Shown: positions 48,203 to 57,444, numbered from the stretch's first letter. The stretch is DNA of 64,000 bases from Roseiarcus sp963749715 (GCA_963749715.1 CAVVNR010000012.1:186001-250000); one strand, 5' to 3'. Notes: generated from the letters alone by a model not told the origin. Numbers and translations are program-made.

Positions 48203-48281
48203 GCGACCGGCGCGGCAAATGCGCACGGCGGCGCCCTGAGGCGGCCGATGGCGTCGGCTATCGACTGTTACGCGACGCCGC

Positions 48282-48518
48282 TCAGCGCAAAATCGCAGCC
48301 CAATTCACCGGCCACGACAATGAAAGGCTGACGATGAGTCCGACCGTTGTGAGGCCGGCCAACCGCAGCTTTTCGCGCGCGCCGTCAGGCATCGCCGCAA
48401 GCGCGAATACCGCCAGGACAAGGACGAGAAAGCCCGCGGGCAGGTTGGCGGCCGAGGGATGAAGCGCGGCGTCGATGAGACCGCCGAGGGTCGCGCCGAT
48501 CTGACTGAAACCTTCCAT
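48282..48518 (-). CDS. Small membrane protein of unknown function
   Basis: The protein of about 78 residues starts MEGFSQIGATLGGLIDAALH and has two hydrophobic spans (FLVLVLAVFALAAM; LTTVGLIVSLSLSWPVNW). AGGTCC-type sequence precedes ATG 48518. I recognise no family. It is convergent with the small lipoprotein and alone on its strand. Confidence 0.5.
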   Translation of the reverse strand: MEGFSQIGATLGGLIDAALHPSAANLPAGFLVLVLAVFALAAMPDGAREKLRLAGLTTVGLIVSLSLSWPVNWAAILR

Positions 48519-48790
48519 GGACCTGGACCTTTTAGAAATCGTCAACGGAACGTGGCACGAATGCCCATTCTCGCAAAGGACATCTTAGGAGTAACCTTTA
48601 CTCGCGCCCGGCGGCGTCCTCGTCAGGCGGCGGAAGAGGCTTGCGGCCAGCGGTAGTCGAGAGCAGTCTTGCCTCTGACCCGGCCCCCTCGAATTGCGAT
48701 TGACATGGGACGCGCGGACTGGCGCCATCGTCCTTCCCGCTTCACTGACGCCGCTCCCCCTGACGATGCCTGACCGAGGAGGCGAAGCCG

Positions 48791-49465
48791 ATGCGCATTG
48801 AGCCCGTGTTTCTGTTCGATCTCGACGGCACGCTGGTGGACAGCGTCTATCAGCACGTGCTGGCGTGGAAGGAGGCTCTCGACAGCGAGGGCGTCGACCT
48901 TTCGGTCTGGCGCATCCATCGCAAGATCGGGATGAGCGGCGGCCTGTTCACCAACCAACTCGAGCGCGAGACCGGCGTCGAGATGAGCGAAGACCGGCTT
49001 GACCGCCTGCGCCGCAAGCATGCGGACGCCTATCGGGGGATGTCGGGCCACATACGGCCGTTGCCAGGCGCGCGCGAGCTCTTGTCCTGGCTCAGCAGCG
49101 CCGGCCTCCAATGGGCAATTGCGACCAGCGGGCGAATGGAGACGGCGGCGGTCAATCTCGACGCGCTCGGCGTCGATCCGGCGAAAACGCCGGTGGTGAC
49201 CCGCGATCAAGTCAAATACGCCAAGCCCGACCCCGACTTGTTTCTCGCCGCGGCGGCGCGGTTGAACGCGCCGATCGAGACCGCCGTCGTGGTCGGCGAC
49301 AGCATCTGGGACATGCTGGCGGCGGCGCGCTGCCGCGCGCTCGGCGTCGGCCTCCTTTGCGGGGGCTACGGCGCGAGCGAGCTCCAGCAGGCGACGGCCT
49401 TTCGCGTCTACGAGGACCCGGCCGATCTGCTCGTCCATATCGATGAGCTCGGCGGACGGCGGTAG
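48791..49465 (+). CDS. HAD-superfamily phosphatase
   Basis: The 224-residue enzyme has motif I FLFDLDGTLVDS near residues 7-18 (nucleophile Asp and acid Asp), motif II WAIATSGR, motif III Lys in KYAKPDPD, and motif IV VVGDSIWDMLAA. The cap domain sits after motif I, as in beta-phosphoglucomutase/phosphoglycolate-phosphatase-like members. The natural phosphate ester cannot be told. It stands alone. Confidence 0.88.
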   Translation: MRIEPVFLFDLDGTLVDSVYQHVLAWKEALDSEGVDLSVWRIHRKIGMSGGLFTNQLERETGVEMSEDRLDRLRRKHADAYRGMSGHIRPLPGARELLSWLSSAGLQWAIATSGRMETAAVNLDALGVDPAKTPVVTRDQVKYAKPDPDLFLAAAARLNAPIETAVVVGDSIWDMLAAARCRALGVGLLCGGYGASELQQATAFRVYEDPADLLVHIDELGGRR

Positions 49466-49505
49466 AGGCCGCGCGAGCGGCGGTCGCCCCGCCGCCTCTC
49501 AATCG

Positions 49506-50786
49506 TCACCTGCGCAGCGCCTGATCGAGATCGGCGATGAGGTCGTCCGGATTTTCGACGCCGACCGAAAGGCGGATCAACGCAGGCGTGATCCCCAAGT
49601 GCAGCTGTTCGTCGGGCGGTATGTCGGAATGGGTCATCGCGGCCGGGTGCGAGGCCAGGGTCTCGGTTCCGCCGAGGCTGACCGCAAGCTTGATCACTTC
49701 GAGCTTATCCAGCACGCCGAACGCTTCGGCCTCGCCGCCCTTGACCTCGAAGCTGAAGGTCGAGCCCGCGCCTGTGCACTGGCGTTCGAAAATCGGCCGA
49801 TCGGGATGGCCCTCAGGCAGAAAGCCGAGATACCAGACCGAGGCGACCGCGGGGTGGCCGCGCAGGAAGTCGGCGACCTTGCGCGCGCCCTCGGCCGCGG
49901 CGGTCATTCTCAGCTTGAGCGTTTCGAGCGAGCGCATCAGCAGCCAGCCGGTATTGGGATCGCACATCGTGCCAAGGATCGTGCGCATGCCGCGGATCGG
50001 CTCGAGCGCCGCGGCCGCGCCCGAGCAGCCACCCGCGATCAGGTCGGAATGGCCGCCGACATATTTGGTGAGCGACGTTAAGACCAGATCGGCTCCGTGC
50101 GCCAACGGCGTCTGGTACAAGGGTCCGAGCATCGTATTGTCGACAATGACAATCGGGCGCTTGCCATCCTCGCTCTTGAGGCTGTCGGCGATCTCACTCG
50201 CGCGGCGGATGTCGACCAGGCCGTTGGTCGGATTGGCAGGGGTCTCGAGATAGAGCGCCGCGATCGGACCGATGGCGCGCGCCCGATCCACCGCTTCCTC
50301 CATCGCTTTCGTCCCCCTTTCCGCCGGAAACTCGATCGAGGTCACGCCGAATTGCGGCAGGATCCGCTCCAGGAGAAAGTCGGTCCCGCCATAGACCGGC
50401 CCGGAATGAACGATGACCGAACCAGGCCGCGCATAGGCCCACAGGCTCGTCGAAATGGCCGCCATGCCCGAGGCGAACGTGAGGTTGGCCTCGGCTGCGT
50501 CCCAGATCGCCAGCCTGTCCTCGAGCATTTCGAGATCCGGATTGTTGATCCGGCTGTAGATCAGGCCCGGCTCCTCGTTCGGCCGCTTCTGGCGCAGGCC
50601 GTAGGCCAGCTCGAAGAAGGCCTTGCCGTCCTCAGCGGTGCGGAAGACGAACGTCGACGTCTGGAAGACGGGCGGCTTCAGCGACCGCTCGCTGAGGAAC
50701 GGATCGTAGCCGTAGCCCATCATCAAGGTTTCCGGCGCGAGCGCCCGATTGCCGACGAACCTCTTGCGCCATCGTTGGTCGGACAT
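49506..50786 (-). CDS. PLP-dependent Cys/Met metabolism enzyme (cystathionine gamma-synthase/methionine gamma-lyase family)
   Basis: The enzyme of about 426 residues shows IYSRINNPDLEMLEDRLA, FASGMAAISTSLWAY and the PLP lysine in VLTSLTKYVGGHSD. It keeps ASMMET-like C-terminal sequence VSLGGTETLASHPAAMTH. Such enzymes make cystathionine or homocysteine or break down methionine. ATG 50786 is chosen since GGAGG is eight bases away; the ATG at 50792 is too close. A strange N-terminal extension of about 20 residues is present. Confidence 0.88.
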   Translation of the reverse strand: MSDQRWRKRFVGNRALAPETLMMGYGYDPFLSERSLKPPVFQTSTFVFRTAEDGKAFFELAYGLRQKRPNEEPGLIYSRINNPDLEMLEDRLAIWDAAEANLTFASGMAAISTSLWAYARPGSVIVHSGPVYGGTDFLLERILPQFGVTSIEFPAERGTKAMEEAVDRARAIGPIAALYLETPANPTNGLVDIRRASEIADSLKSEDGKRPIVIVDNTMLGPLYQTPLAHGADLVLTSLTKYVGGHSDLIAGGCSGAAAALEPIRGMRTILGTMCDPNTGWLLMRSLETLKLRMTAAAEGARKVADFLRGHPAVASVWYLGFLPEGHPDRPIFERQCTGAGSTFSFEVKGGEAEAFGVLDKLEVIKLAVSLGGTETLASHPAAMTHSDIPPDEQLHLGITPALIRLSVGVENPDDLIADLDQALRR

Positions 50787-50899
50787 GAGCATCGCCTCCG
50801 GGCGCAGCCGCGACTGGACGCATGTCTAGCGCGTTCTTGCGCCGCCGTCCGCATCGTCGCTCGCGGCGCCGGCGACGACCGCATGAAAGGCCGTCGCGA

Positions 50900-51862
50900 T
50901 CAGGTCGCGTCGATCGTGAACACGGTGCGCCCGGCGCCGTCGTCGCGCGGCCAAGCCTTCTCGACGTCGGCCAGCGGAACCGGAGTCGTTGCGATCTTGA
51001 ACCCAGCCGGGACGGCGGCCTGGAGCACCCCGTCGATCGCATGGACGAGGCGATCGAAGGCAATGCTGCCGATGCCGCTTCCCATCAGCACGATCGCCGA
51101 GGAGCGCAGCGCGGCGCTCGGCAGGACGATGTCCGGCCCGCTCATCGAGCCGATCTGGACAAACCGGATCGGGATCGCCTCCTTTCCCGCCTTGGCCCCG
51201 GCGAACAGCAGGCGCTCGGCGCTCTTGCCCCAAAGGTAGTCGATCACGACATCCACGCCTTGCGCGAACTCTTGTTTGAGGGGCTCCTCCAACGCGGCCT
51301 CGTCGTCGCCGAGCGGGATCGTCACGTCGGCGCCGAGCGCCGCGACCGACTTGAGCGCTTCGACATTGCGGGCGGTGGCGATGACCTTCCCCGCGCAAAG
51401 ATGTTTGGCGATCTGGACGGCGAGCCGGCCCGCCGTTCCGGTTGCGCCGTTGACCAGCACGGTTTCGCCGGCTTGCAGTCTGGCGCGGTCCGTATAGGCC
51501 GCCCAGGACGACATGCCCGGATTGGCGATCGCCGCCGCCGTGACATCGTCGAGCCCGTCGGGAAGGGCGAGGCAACGCGCCCGGGGAACCACGGTTCGTT
51601 CGGCCATGGCGCCATGGGGCGCGCGCGGCATGACGAAATAAACCCTGCTTCCGTCATCGAGCCGCCCTACCCCGTCGATGCCGGCCACGAAAGGAAACCG
51701 CCCCGGCGAGCTATAGTGCTGGCCGGACGCCCGGCTCTTCGTCACCTGGCTCAGGGCGGCGGCGGTCACCGCAATAACCGCTTCGCCAGCGGCCGGCTCG
51801 GGCTCGCTGAACTCCGTATAGACGGGCGTCCGCCCTGCTCCCAAAACCACCGCGGCCTTCAT
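50900..51862 (-). CDS. Zinc-independent quinone-oxidoreductase-like medium-chain dehydrogenase
   Basis: The 320-residue protein has the MDR N-terminal fold (AAVVLGAGRTPVYTEFSEPE) and NAD(P)-binding VLVNGATGTAGRLAVQIAKH. No zinc-binding cysteine set is visible, consistent with the quinone-oxidoreductase subgroup. The active-site region PFVAGIDGVGRL replaces the usual GXDXAG. It is divergent from the RraA-like gene. Substrate unknown. Confidence 0.85.
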   Translation of the reverse strand: MKAAVVLGAGRTPVYTEFSEPEPAAGEAVIAVTAAALSQVTKSRASGQHYSSPGRFPFVAGIDGVGRLDDGSRVYFVMPRAPHGAMAERTVVPRARCLALPDGLDDVTAAAIANPGMSSWAAYTDRARLQAGETVLVNGATGTAGRLAVQIAKHLCAGKVIATARNVEALKSVAALGADVTIPLGDDEAALEEPLKQEFAQGVDVVIDYLWGKSAERLLFAGAKAGKEAIPIRFVQIGSMSGPDIVLPSAALRSSAIVLMGSGIGSIAFDRLVHAIDGVLQAAVPAGFKIATTPVPLADVEKAWPRDDGAGRTVFTIDAT

Positions 51863-51977
51863 CGCCCCTCTCCCTCGTCAGCTCCTGCGGCGGTTGCCGA
51901 GGCGCGTCGAACATGCATTCTATCTCGTTCCCGCGCGATGAGGGTGGGACGCGCACAATCCGGCCGGCAGGATCGCC

Positions 51978-52652
51978 ATGATCGAGGAACCGCCCCCGCT
52001 CGTTTTCGCCGCCGAGGCCAAACGGCCGCCGGCCGAACTCATCGGGCGCTTTCGCGGCGTCCCGACCAGCTTCATCGTCGACGCGATGGGCGGGACGGGC
52101 GCTCTCGACTGGCGCATCAAACCCCTCGTCGGGCGTTCGCTTGTCGGCGTGGCGCTCACCTGCGATTGCGGCCCGCTCGACAATCTGGCCTTCATGGCGG
52201 CGCTCGCCGATTGCCGGCCCGGCGACGTGCTCGTCGTCGCGACGGGAGGTTACGCAGGCGCCGCCGTGACCGGAGACCTTCTGATCGGCGTCGCGAAGAA
52301 TCGCGGCGCCGCGGGCTTCGTCACCGACGGGCTCGTGCGCGACCTCGAGGACCTCGAAACCATTGGCCTGCCGGTCTATGCCATGGGCGCCACGCCGAAT
52401 TCGCCGCAAAGGCGCGGCCCCGGCTCGGTTGGGCTGCCCGTCGTCTGCGGCGGCGTTGTCGTCGCCTCGGGCGACGTGGTCGTCGGCGACCGCGACGGCG
52501 TCGTTGTCGTTCCGCGCGCGCGCATCTCCGCAACGCTGGAAAGTCTCGAGCTTGTCAAGGCTTCAGAGGCGGCCACGCTTGAGAGAGTGCGAGCCGGATT
52601 GAAGGACCTGCCCGTCGACGTTCCGGCGCTCCGCCGCCGCGGCAAGGCGTGA
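51978..52652 (+). CDS. RraA/HMG-aldolase-family protein
   Basis: The 224-residue protein shows GVPTSFIVDAMGGTGALDWR, GGYAGAAVTGDLLIGVAKNR, GFVTDGLVRDLEDLETIGLP and GDRDGVVVVP, the family's metal/oxaloacetate site pattern. Members act as aldolases/decarboxylases on oxaloacetate-like acids or as RNase E regulators. Its partner amidohydrolase, 46 bases downstream, favours a catabolic aldolase role. Confidence 0.85.
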   Translation: MIEEPPPLVFAAEAKRPPAELIGRFRGVPTSFIVDAMGGTGALDWRIKPLVGRSLVGVALTCDCGPLDNLAFMAALADCRPGDVLVVATGGYAGAAVTGDLLIGVAKNRGAAGFVTDGLVRDLEDLETIGLPVYAMGATPNSPQRRGPGSVGLPVVCGGVVVASGDVVVGDRDGVVVVPRARISATLESLELVKASEAATLERVRAGLKDLPVDVPALRRRGKA

Positions 52653-52698
52653 CGCGGGCCACTGTCAGGTTCTCAATCCGGGGCTGGAGACGACGGCC

Positions 52699-54207
52699 AT
52701 GATCGATTTTCCCATCATCGATTCCCACATCCATCTTCTCGACCAGAGCCGTTTCGGCTACTCGTGGGCGAGCGGGGCGCCGGCGCTCAAGCGCGACTGG
52801 ACGCCGAACGATCTTAGCCATGCGGCGAAGCCCTACGAGATCGAAGGGCTGGTGTTCGTCGAGGTCGATGTCGACATGCCGCAATATCTCGACGAGGCTG
52901 AGTGGGTGGACGGCCTCGCAAGGCTCGACAATCGCGTGATGGGCGCCGTCGTCTGCCTGCCGCTCGAGCGCGGGAAAGCGATCGAACCCGAGATGGCGCG
53001 GGTCGCCAAGCTCAAGACGACGCGCGGCGTGCGCCGCCTGATCCAGAACCAGCCAGACCCGGAGTTCGTGCTGAAGCCGGCCTTTCTCGATGCGCTAAGG
53101 CTGTTGCCGAAATACAACCTTTCCTTCGACATCTGCATCTTTCATTCGCAGCTGCCGAACACGCTCGCCATGATGCGCCAATGTCCGAATGTGTCCTTCG
53201 TCCTCGATCATATCGGCAAGCCCGGAATCAACGCCGGCCTCCTCGACCCGTGGCGGGCGCACATCCGGGAAATGGCGGCGCTGCCCAATGCCGTCTGCAA
53301 GCTCTCGGGCGTCACCACCGAGGCCGACCACAAGAGATGGACGCGCCACCAGCTCGATCCCTACATCGATCACGTGATCGAGTGCTTCGGACCCGATCGC
53401 ATTCTCTATGGCGGCGATTGGCCGGTCAGCGAGCTCGCCGGAAGCTACCTGCAATGGCTGGCGACGCTCGATCTCGCGACCGCCGGCTTTTCGCCGGCGG
53501 ACAAGCGCAAGCTTTTTCGCGACAACGCCGTCAAGGCCTACCGGCTCGGCGCCGATTCGACGCCCGGCGGCGTCATCCTCCTGACCGCGACGCTTTTCGT
53601 CCCCGTTCGGATCGACCATCCCTTGTGGATGATCGCGTTCCTGGCGCTGACCCCGGTCGCCTTCAGCCTCTTCGGCTTCATCATCGGCATTTGGGCGAAG
53701 AACTTCGAGCAACTGGCGATCATACCCGCGCTCATCGTCACGCCGCTCACTTTCCTTGGCGGCGCCTTCTATTCGATCGACATGCTGCCGCCGTTCTGGC
53801 GCTGCGTCGTCTATCTGGTCAGCGGGTTCCGCTGGAGCTTTTTCGCAGGGCGACGTCAGCCTCGAAGCAAGCCTCGGCTTCACGATGCTGTTCATCGCGG
53901 CCTGTCTGGGCGCTTGATCCGGCGAGGGTTACGTCCGCTCATTGACCCGGAGCAAGTGCGCACCTGGCTTCCGGGGATTGAAGCGGACAGCCAACGGACC
54001 CTTCGGCCCGCCGTTGTCCTGGTTTGCCTACCCTGTTTGAGACCTATTTTCCTGATCGGTTCGCTCAGAGGCTTATGCGGCCGCTTGACGTCGGCGCGTG
54101 ACGAGGCGCGCTTTTCCCAGCGAAATGTTGTGACGATTCCTCTTTTTGTTCAGGGTTTGCCACGAAAATACCCAAAATTTCTTGCCCTGCGACCGCTCTC
54201 TGGGTAG
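52699..54207 (+). CDS. Amidohydrolase-2 family hydrolase fused in frame to an ABC-2 permease fragment
   Basis: Residues 1 to about 285 are a COG3618 TIM-barrel hydrolase: FPIIDSHIHLLDQSRFGYSW with HxH ligands, FVLDHIGKPGINAG, ILYGGDWPVSELAG and FRDNAVKAYRLG, the usual end. There is no stop there. The frame runs on into membrane sequence VPVRIDHPLWMIAFLALT (ABC-2 permease) and then, after about 53845, into sequence with no family match until 54207. The total is 502 residues against about 285 expected. It is probably a deletion or rearrangement joint; the hydrolase half may still work. Confidence 0.8.
   Translation: MIDFPIIDSHIHLLDQSRFGYSWASGAPALKRDWTPNDLSHAAKPYEIEGLVFVEVDVDMPQYLDEAEWVDGLARLDNRVMGAVVCLPLERGKAIEPEMARVAKLKTTRGVRRLIQNQPDPEFVLKPAFLDALRLLPKYNLSFDICIFHSQLPNTLAMMRQCPNVSFVLDHIGKPGINAGLLDPWRAHIREMAALPNAVCKLSGVTTEADHKRWTRHQLDPYIDHVIECFGPDRILYGGDWPVSELAGSYLQWLATLDLATAGFSPADKRKLFRDNAVKAYRLGADSTPGGVILLTATLFVPVRIDHPLWMIAFLALTPVAFSLFGFIIGIWAKNFEQLAIIPALIVTPLTFLGGAFYSIDMLPPFWRCVVYLVSGFRWSFFAGRRQPRSKPRLHDAVHRGLSGRLIRRGLRPLIDPEQVRTWLPGIEADSQRTLRPAVVLVCLPCLRPIFLIGSLRGLCGRLTSARDEARFSQRNVVTIPLFVQGLPRKYPKFLALRPLSG
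53563..53911 (+). pseudogene. ABC-2-type permease C-terminal remnant
   Basis: The fragment codes for the last part of an ABC-2 export permease: VRIDHPLWMIAFLALTPVAF, GFIIGIWAKNFEQLAIIP, LTFLGGAFYSIDMLPPFW and YLVSGFRWSFF. The N-terminal two thirds are missing, a few residues before VVYL appear deleted, and a frame change near 53845 is needed to reach VSLEASLGFTMLFIAACLGA. No ATPase partner is nearby. It marks a rearrangement boundary before the PEP-CTERM locus. Confidence 0.75.
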
Positions 54208-54537
54208 CGTTTCCCGTTGGGAAACTGACCTTTATGCATGCCCCAGCGAGGCGTCCGGGCGATGGCGGCGTGAGGCCCGGCGGCGCCGCTTCGATATCGG
54301 CCATGCACAGGCCTTACCGACCATGAAGGCGGGGAAAGCTGAATGAGTTAAGAGGGAGGCCGCGCCAAGCGCAACTTAGCCATCGCATCGCGAGGTCCGT
54401 TTTGGCGCGTTTGCTTGAACGCGACGCCGACGGCCCGGCGAGATTCGCGCGCGATTGGGCCCGCGCGCATCAACCGTGTTTGAACCGCCGGCGGTCACGG
54501 GGTCGGTCAGGCCCCAAGAAACAAGAGGGGATCAAAG
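54208..54537. other. Intergenic stretch upstream of the PEP-CTERM gene
   Basis: No gene is convincing. A perfect palindrome GTTTCCC-GTT-GGGAAAC lies at 54209-54225 and may be an operator or a hairpin. The stretch must hold the promoter of the PEP-CTERM gene; no clear sigma-70 boxes were seen. Confidence 0.4.
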
Positions 54538-56010
54538 ATGAGGCACGCTGCCGCTTCTTCACTGGTTGCCGGGTCGCTGATCGGATCGGCTGCGTTCCCT
54601 GAAGGCGCAAACGCCCAAACCAACCCATACGCGCTTGATCGCCTCTTTCTGATGGAGCCGGCAGCAACACCGGCCGGTGAGGTCTTGACATTCAATAGCG
54701 AAGTGGCGGTCGCGAACTACTTTGGCGCCGGGAGCGAACAAGCAAGTTTAGCCAAGGAATTTTTTCGCGGCTACACCGGTTCATCCGCCAACATGCTGTT
54801 TACACGATTTCCGTATTTGCCCGCGAGAGCGCATCTTTATGGGGAGCATATGATTACCCCAACGCTTTCGCAATTAAAAAGCGGAGACCTGTCGCTTTGG
54901 TCGGAAGGTCATAAATATTCTGGAAGTGTCAATTTCTCGGGAATCACAAGTTTCAACGCGGCGGCTGCCGCTATACAGTCTACGCTCAATCAACATTTGC
55001 CCACCGCCGCGACGACAACAGAAAGTTCGATCGCGCCCGTTCAGGTCTCTTTCACAGGGTCTATTGACCATACCGTTCTGGACGTATCCTCTGTCTCGTC
55101 CGGCAGTATACAAATCGGATCTTTCATTTCCGGGTCCGGCGTTCCGGCCGGAACACAGATCACCGGTCAAATCAGCGGGGCTCGTAACGGCGCAGGAGCG
55201 TATAGTCTCTACGTACCTGAAGGAATTATTTCATCCGAAACTATGACAGACAACTATGGCGTCTTGACTGTTGGCTCCACAAGCTCCGGCAAGGTCAAGG
55301 TTGGTCAGCAGGTTTCCGACGTTTTTCCGGACACTTCGATCCAGGGCAGATTGCGGGGCGGCGCAACAAACCAGTGGGTCGTCAACAAGGCCCAAACCGT
55401 TGCGAGCCAGAACCTGACGATGACAGGAGCGCCTCTCACCGTTAGCTACACTGCAGTCAAGGGCGCCACTGAGAAATCCGGCTTCTTTGAAATTCAACAG
55501 AGCGGTTACTTCAACTACGTCTCGTCGTCAATAACCTATGCCAGAGGAGCCGCGGCGGAATCCCTCGGCTTGTCGCAAGGCTCGCCGGGCGCGTTTGATT
55601 CAACGCCGGGTTTGATTGTCACCCCAGGTTCAGCTCGCGAGTGTCCTACCGGGATATATACCGAGAATTGCATCTCGGTGGCGTCATTCATGGACGATCT
55701 CGTCCAGACGCCGGGGAGCGACCAATGGTCGTCGTTTCAGGACGTATACAATCCGGGGAGCGCGACCCCCCCAGGAGAGAAGGCGGCTCTCGGGGCGTGG
55801 AATCAGTCTTCAGGCGGAAAATATACCTTTCTGGAAAACTGGTCCTCCTCGACGCCGCCGATCGTCAATTCGATCCCGCGGGCCGGGGAGCTGCTTCCGC
55901 GAGCGCCTGTTCCCGAGCCTTCGACCTGGGCTATGATCCTTCTCGGTTTCGCGGGTCTCGGTCTGGCGCGATATCGGCTGAGACTCGCGACTCGAATGGC
56001 CGCGAGCTGA
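54538..56010 (+). CDS. PEP-CTERM exported protein with a phage-sheath-like domain
   Basis: The 490-residue protein has a signal peptide (MRHAAASSLVAGSLIGSAAF, cleaved after ANA near residue 26). A large domain at residues 29-360 has ANYFGAGSEQASLAKEFF, ANMLFTRFPYLPARAHL and SGITSFNAAAAAIQSTLN, a pattern I associate with phage DUF3383/tail-sheath-like proteins (from memory). Two beta repeats (LDVSSVSSGSIQIG and VLTVGSTSSGKVKVG) are inserted. The C-terminus is a PEPxWA sorting signal: VPEPSTWAMILLGF, a hydrophobic span and basic tail RYRLR. An exosortase elsewhere should process it. Paralogous to the end of the giant protein at 59916. Confidence 0.85.
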   Translation: MRHAAASSLVAGSLIGSAAFPEGANAQTNPYALDRLFLMEPAATPAGEVLTFNSEVAVANYFGAGSEQASLAKEFFRGYTGSSANMLFTRFPYLPARAHLYGEHMITPTLSQLKSGDLSLWSEGHKYSGSVNFSGITSFNAAAAAIQSTLNQHLPTAATTTESSIAPVQVSFTGSIDHTVLDVSSVSSGSIQIGSFISGSGVPAGTQITGQISGARNGAGAYSLYVPEGIISSETMTDNYGVLTVGSTSSGKVKVGQQVSDVFPDTSIQGRLRGGATNQWVVNKAQTVASQNLTMTGAPLTVSYTAVKGATEKSGFFEIQQSGYFNYVSSSITYARGAAAESLGLSQGSPGAFDSTPGLIVTPGSARECPTGIYTENCISVASFMDDLVQTPGSDQWSSFQDVYNPGSATPPGEKAALGAWNQSSGGKYTFLENWSSSTPPIVNSIPRAGELLPRAPVPEPSTWAMILLGFAGLGLARYRLRLATRMAAS

Positions 56011-56082
56011 ATATCGTCCAAACCGTTGGACACAACCCCGCGTACGCCCTTCCGTCGGCGTCTCGCAAGGCGGAGCGAAACC

Positions 56083-57291
56083 ATGACAAAGACAATCGGT
56101 GTCTCGCTTTTCGCGCTCATCGTCGCAAGCGCGGCGCATGCCCAAACGACGGCGCCCCCATCGATTGGCGACGTGTTCTACATCGCTTTGCTAAACCACG
56201 ACTTCATTCAAACCGCGCCGGGCCATAGACATGTTGAACTCTACGGCAACCCCCTGGCGCCGTTCCTAAACAGCCTCGTCACTCCCGGCAATCCGAACGC
56301 GGCGCAGACGTCTTTCGCCCTCAACTATCAGGACGTGTCGCCGACGCTTTACCCAGCCCAGCCCAACTTCATCTGGGCGGAAGCGGGCATTGCTCCGCCG
56401 CCAAATAACCCAAATCCACCGCCACCGTACAAAGACGAGGACCCCTATCAAAACACGATCAACATCGTCAACGCACCCAATCTCAGCGGGCTCCTTCAGC
56501 AAAAATACGGAACCTCCGGCTGGAGATCGTATCAGGAGGACACCGACCTTCTCAATACGCTGGGTCAGAACGTCAATTCCGCTGGCGGCGCCCTGACCAG
56601 CAATGTGGTGTCGCCGAGCCAGTTCGAGGTGCCGCTGACCTCGTTTCACGGCACGTCTCCCGACTACGTCAATCCATACAACGGCTCGCACCAATATTTC
56701 TATGGGCCGTGGCATGACGGACAGCTGTACTTCACCGACACCAACGGCGGCGACAACCCGACGTCGAGCAATCCGGAAGCGGGCTACTACGCGCCGATGC
56801 AGCAGCTCGCGTACGACCTGGCCAACAATAAAGTCGCCAGATACAACTGGATCACGCCCGACGAGTACAACTCCATGCACCAGCCACTGAACACCAACTT
56901 CACGTACAACGGCGTGACCTACCAGGCGGGAACCTACCAGGAGACGATCGCGCTCGCCGACAACTTCCTATCGATCGTCGTTCCGGAGATCATGGCGTCG
57001 CAGGCGTACAAGAACAACGGCCTCATCGTCATTTGGAACGAGCAGACCGAAGGCGACAAGCAGGCGGGTTACACCCATGGCTTCGATGGCACGGAGATCA
57101 TCATCTCGCCGCTCGCCAAAGGCAACGCCTACAGCAACGACATCCACTACACCCACTCCTCCGATCTGCGCACAATGCAGGAAATTTTCGGCGTCTCGGC
57201 TCCAGGCGGCGGATATCTCGGCGGCGCGGCCGACGCGAACTCGCTCGGCGATCTGTTCCAACCCGGGGTGATCCCCTCGGGCATTCCGTAG
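56083..57291 (+). CDS. Secreted phosphoesterase-family (acid-phosphatase-like) protein with altered metal site
   Basis: The 402-residue protein has a signal peptide (MTKTIGVSLFALIVASAAHA). The mature part follows the phosphoesterase family: PFLNSLVTPGNPNAAQTSFA, QPNFIWAEAG, IVIWNEQTEGDKQAGYTHGF and NDIHYTHSSDLRTMQEIFG. The usual N-terminal metal-binding Glu-Asn is here LLN (FYIALLNHDF), with the Glu lost. The gene stops at 57291 (IPSGIP) just before a decayed PEP-CTERM tail. ATG 56083 has GGAGCG upstream. It follows the PEP-CTERM gene by 72 bases. Confidence 0.85.
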   Translation: MTKTIGVSLFALIVASAAHAQTTAPPSIGDVFYIALLNHDFIQTAPGHRHVELYGNPLAPFLNSLVTPGNPNAAQTSFALNYQDVSPTLYPAQPNFIWAEAGIAPPPNNPNPPPPYKDEDPYQNTINIVNAPNLSGLLQQKYGTSGWRSYQEDTDLLNTLGQNVNSAGGALTSNVVSPSQFEVPLTSFHGTSPDYVNPYNGSHQYFYGPWHDGQLYFTDTNGGDNPTSSNPEAGYYAPMQQLAYDLANNKVARYNWITPDEYNSMHQPLNTNFTYNGVTYQAGTYQETIALADNFLSIVVPEIMASQAYKNNGLIVIWNEQTEGDKQAGYTHGFDGTEIIISPLAKGNAYSNDIHYTHSSDLRTMQEIFGVSAPGGGYLGGAADANSLGDLFQPGVIPSGIP

Positions 57292-57411
57292 TTCCGGGTC
57301 GGCGCGATCCCCTCGAGCATTGCCGAGGCCAACACATGGGCGATGACGCTGATCGGCTTCGCGGTCCGGCGGGAGCCGCCGCGTATCGCCGCAACGCCGC
57401 CATCGCGCCCA
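57292..57411 (+). pseudogene. Decayed PEP-CTERM tail of the phosphoesterase
   Basis: Directly after the TAG at 57289-57291 the same frame reads IPSSIAEANTWAMTLIGFA, which matches a PEPxWA sorting signal with PEPST changed to AEANT. A frame change after GFA then gives GAAAYRRNAAIAPSQRR, the usual basic end. So the tail has a stop, a frameshift and motif changes. The 57412-57444 gap shows nothing. Confidence 0.65.
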
Positions 57412-57444
57412 GTCAGCGACGCCTTCGCTTGGAATCCGTCGCCC

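Noticed and set aside
48553..48575. Sigma-54-like TGGCAC or EcfG-like GGAAC upstream of the HAD gene
   Set aside because: TGGCAC is not followed by the -12 GC at the right distance, and GGAAC is not followed by CGTT after 16 or 17 bases.
50787..50899. SAM riboswitch before the PLP enzyme gene
   Set aside because: The leader is short, and I could not find the paired stems of SAM-I or SAM-II type.
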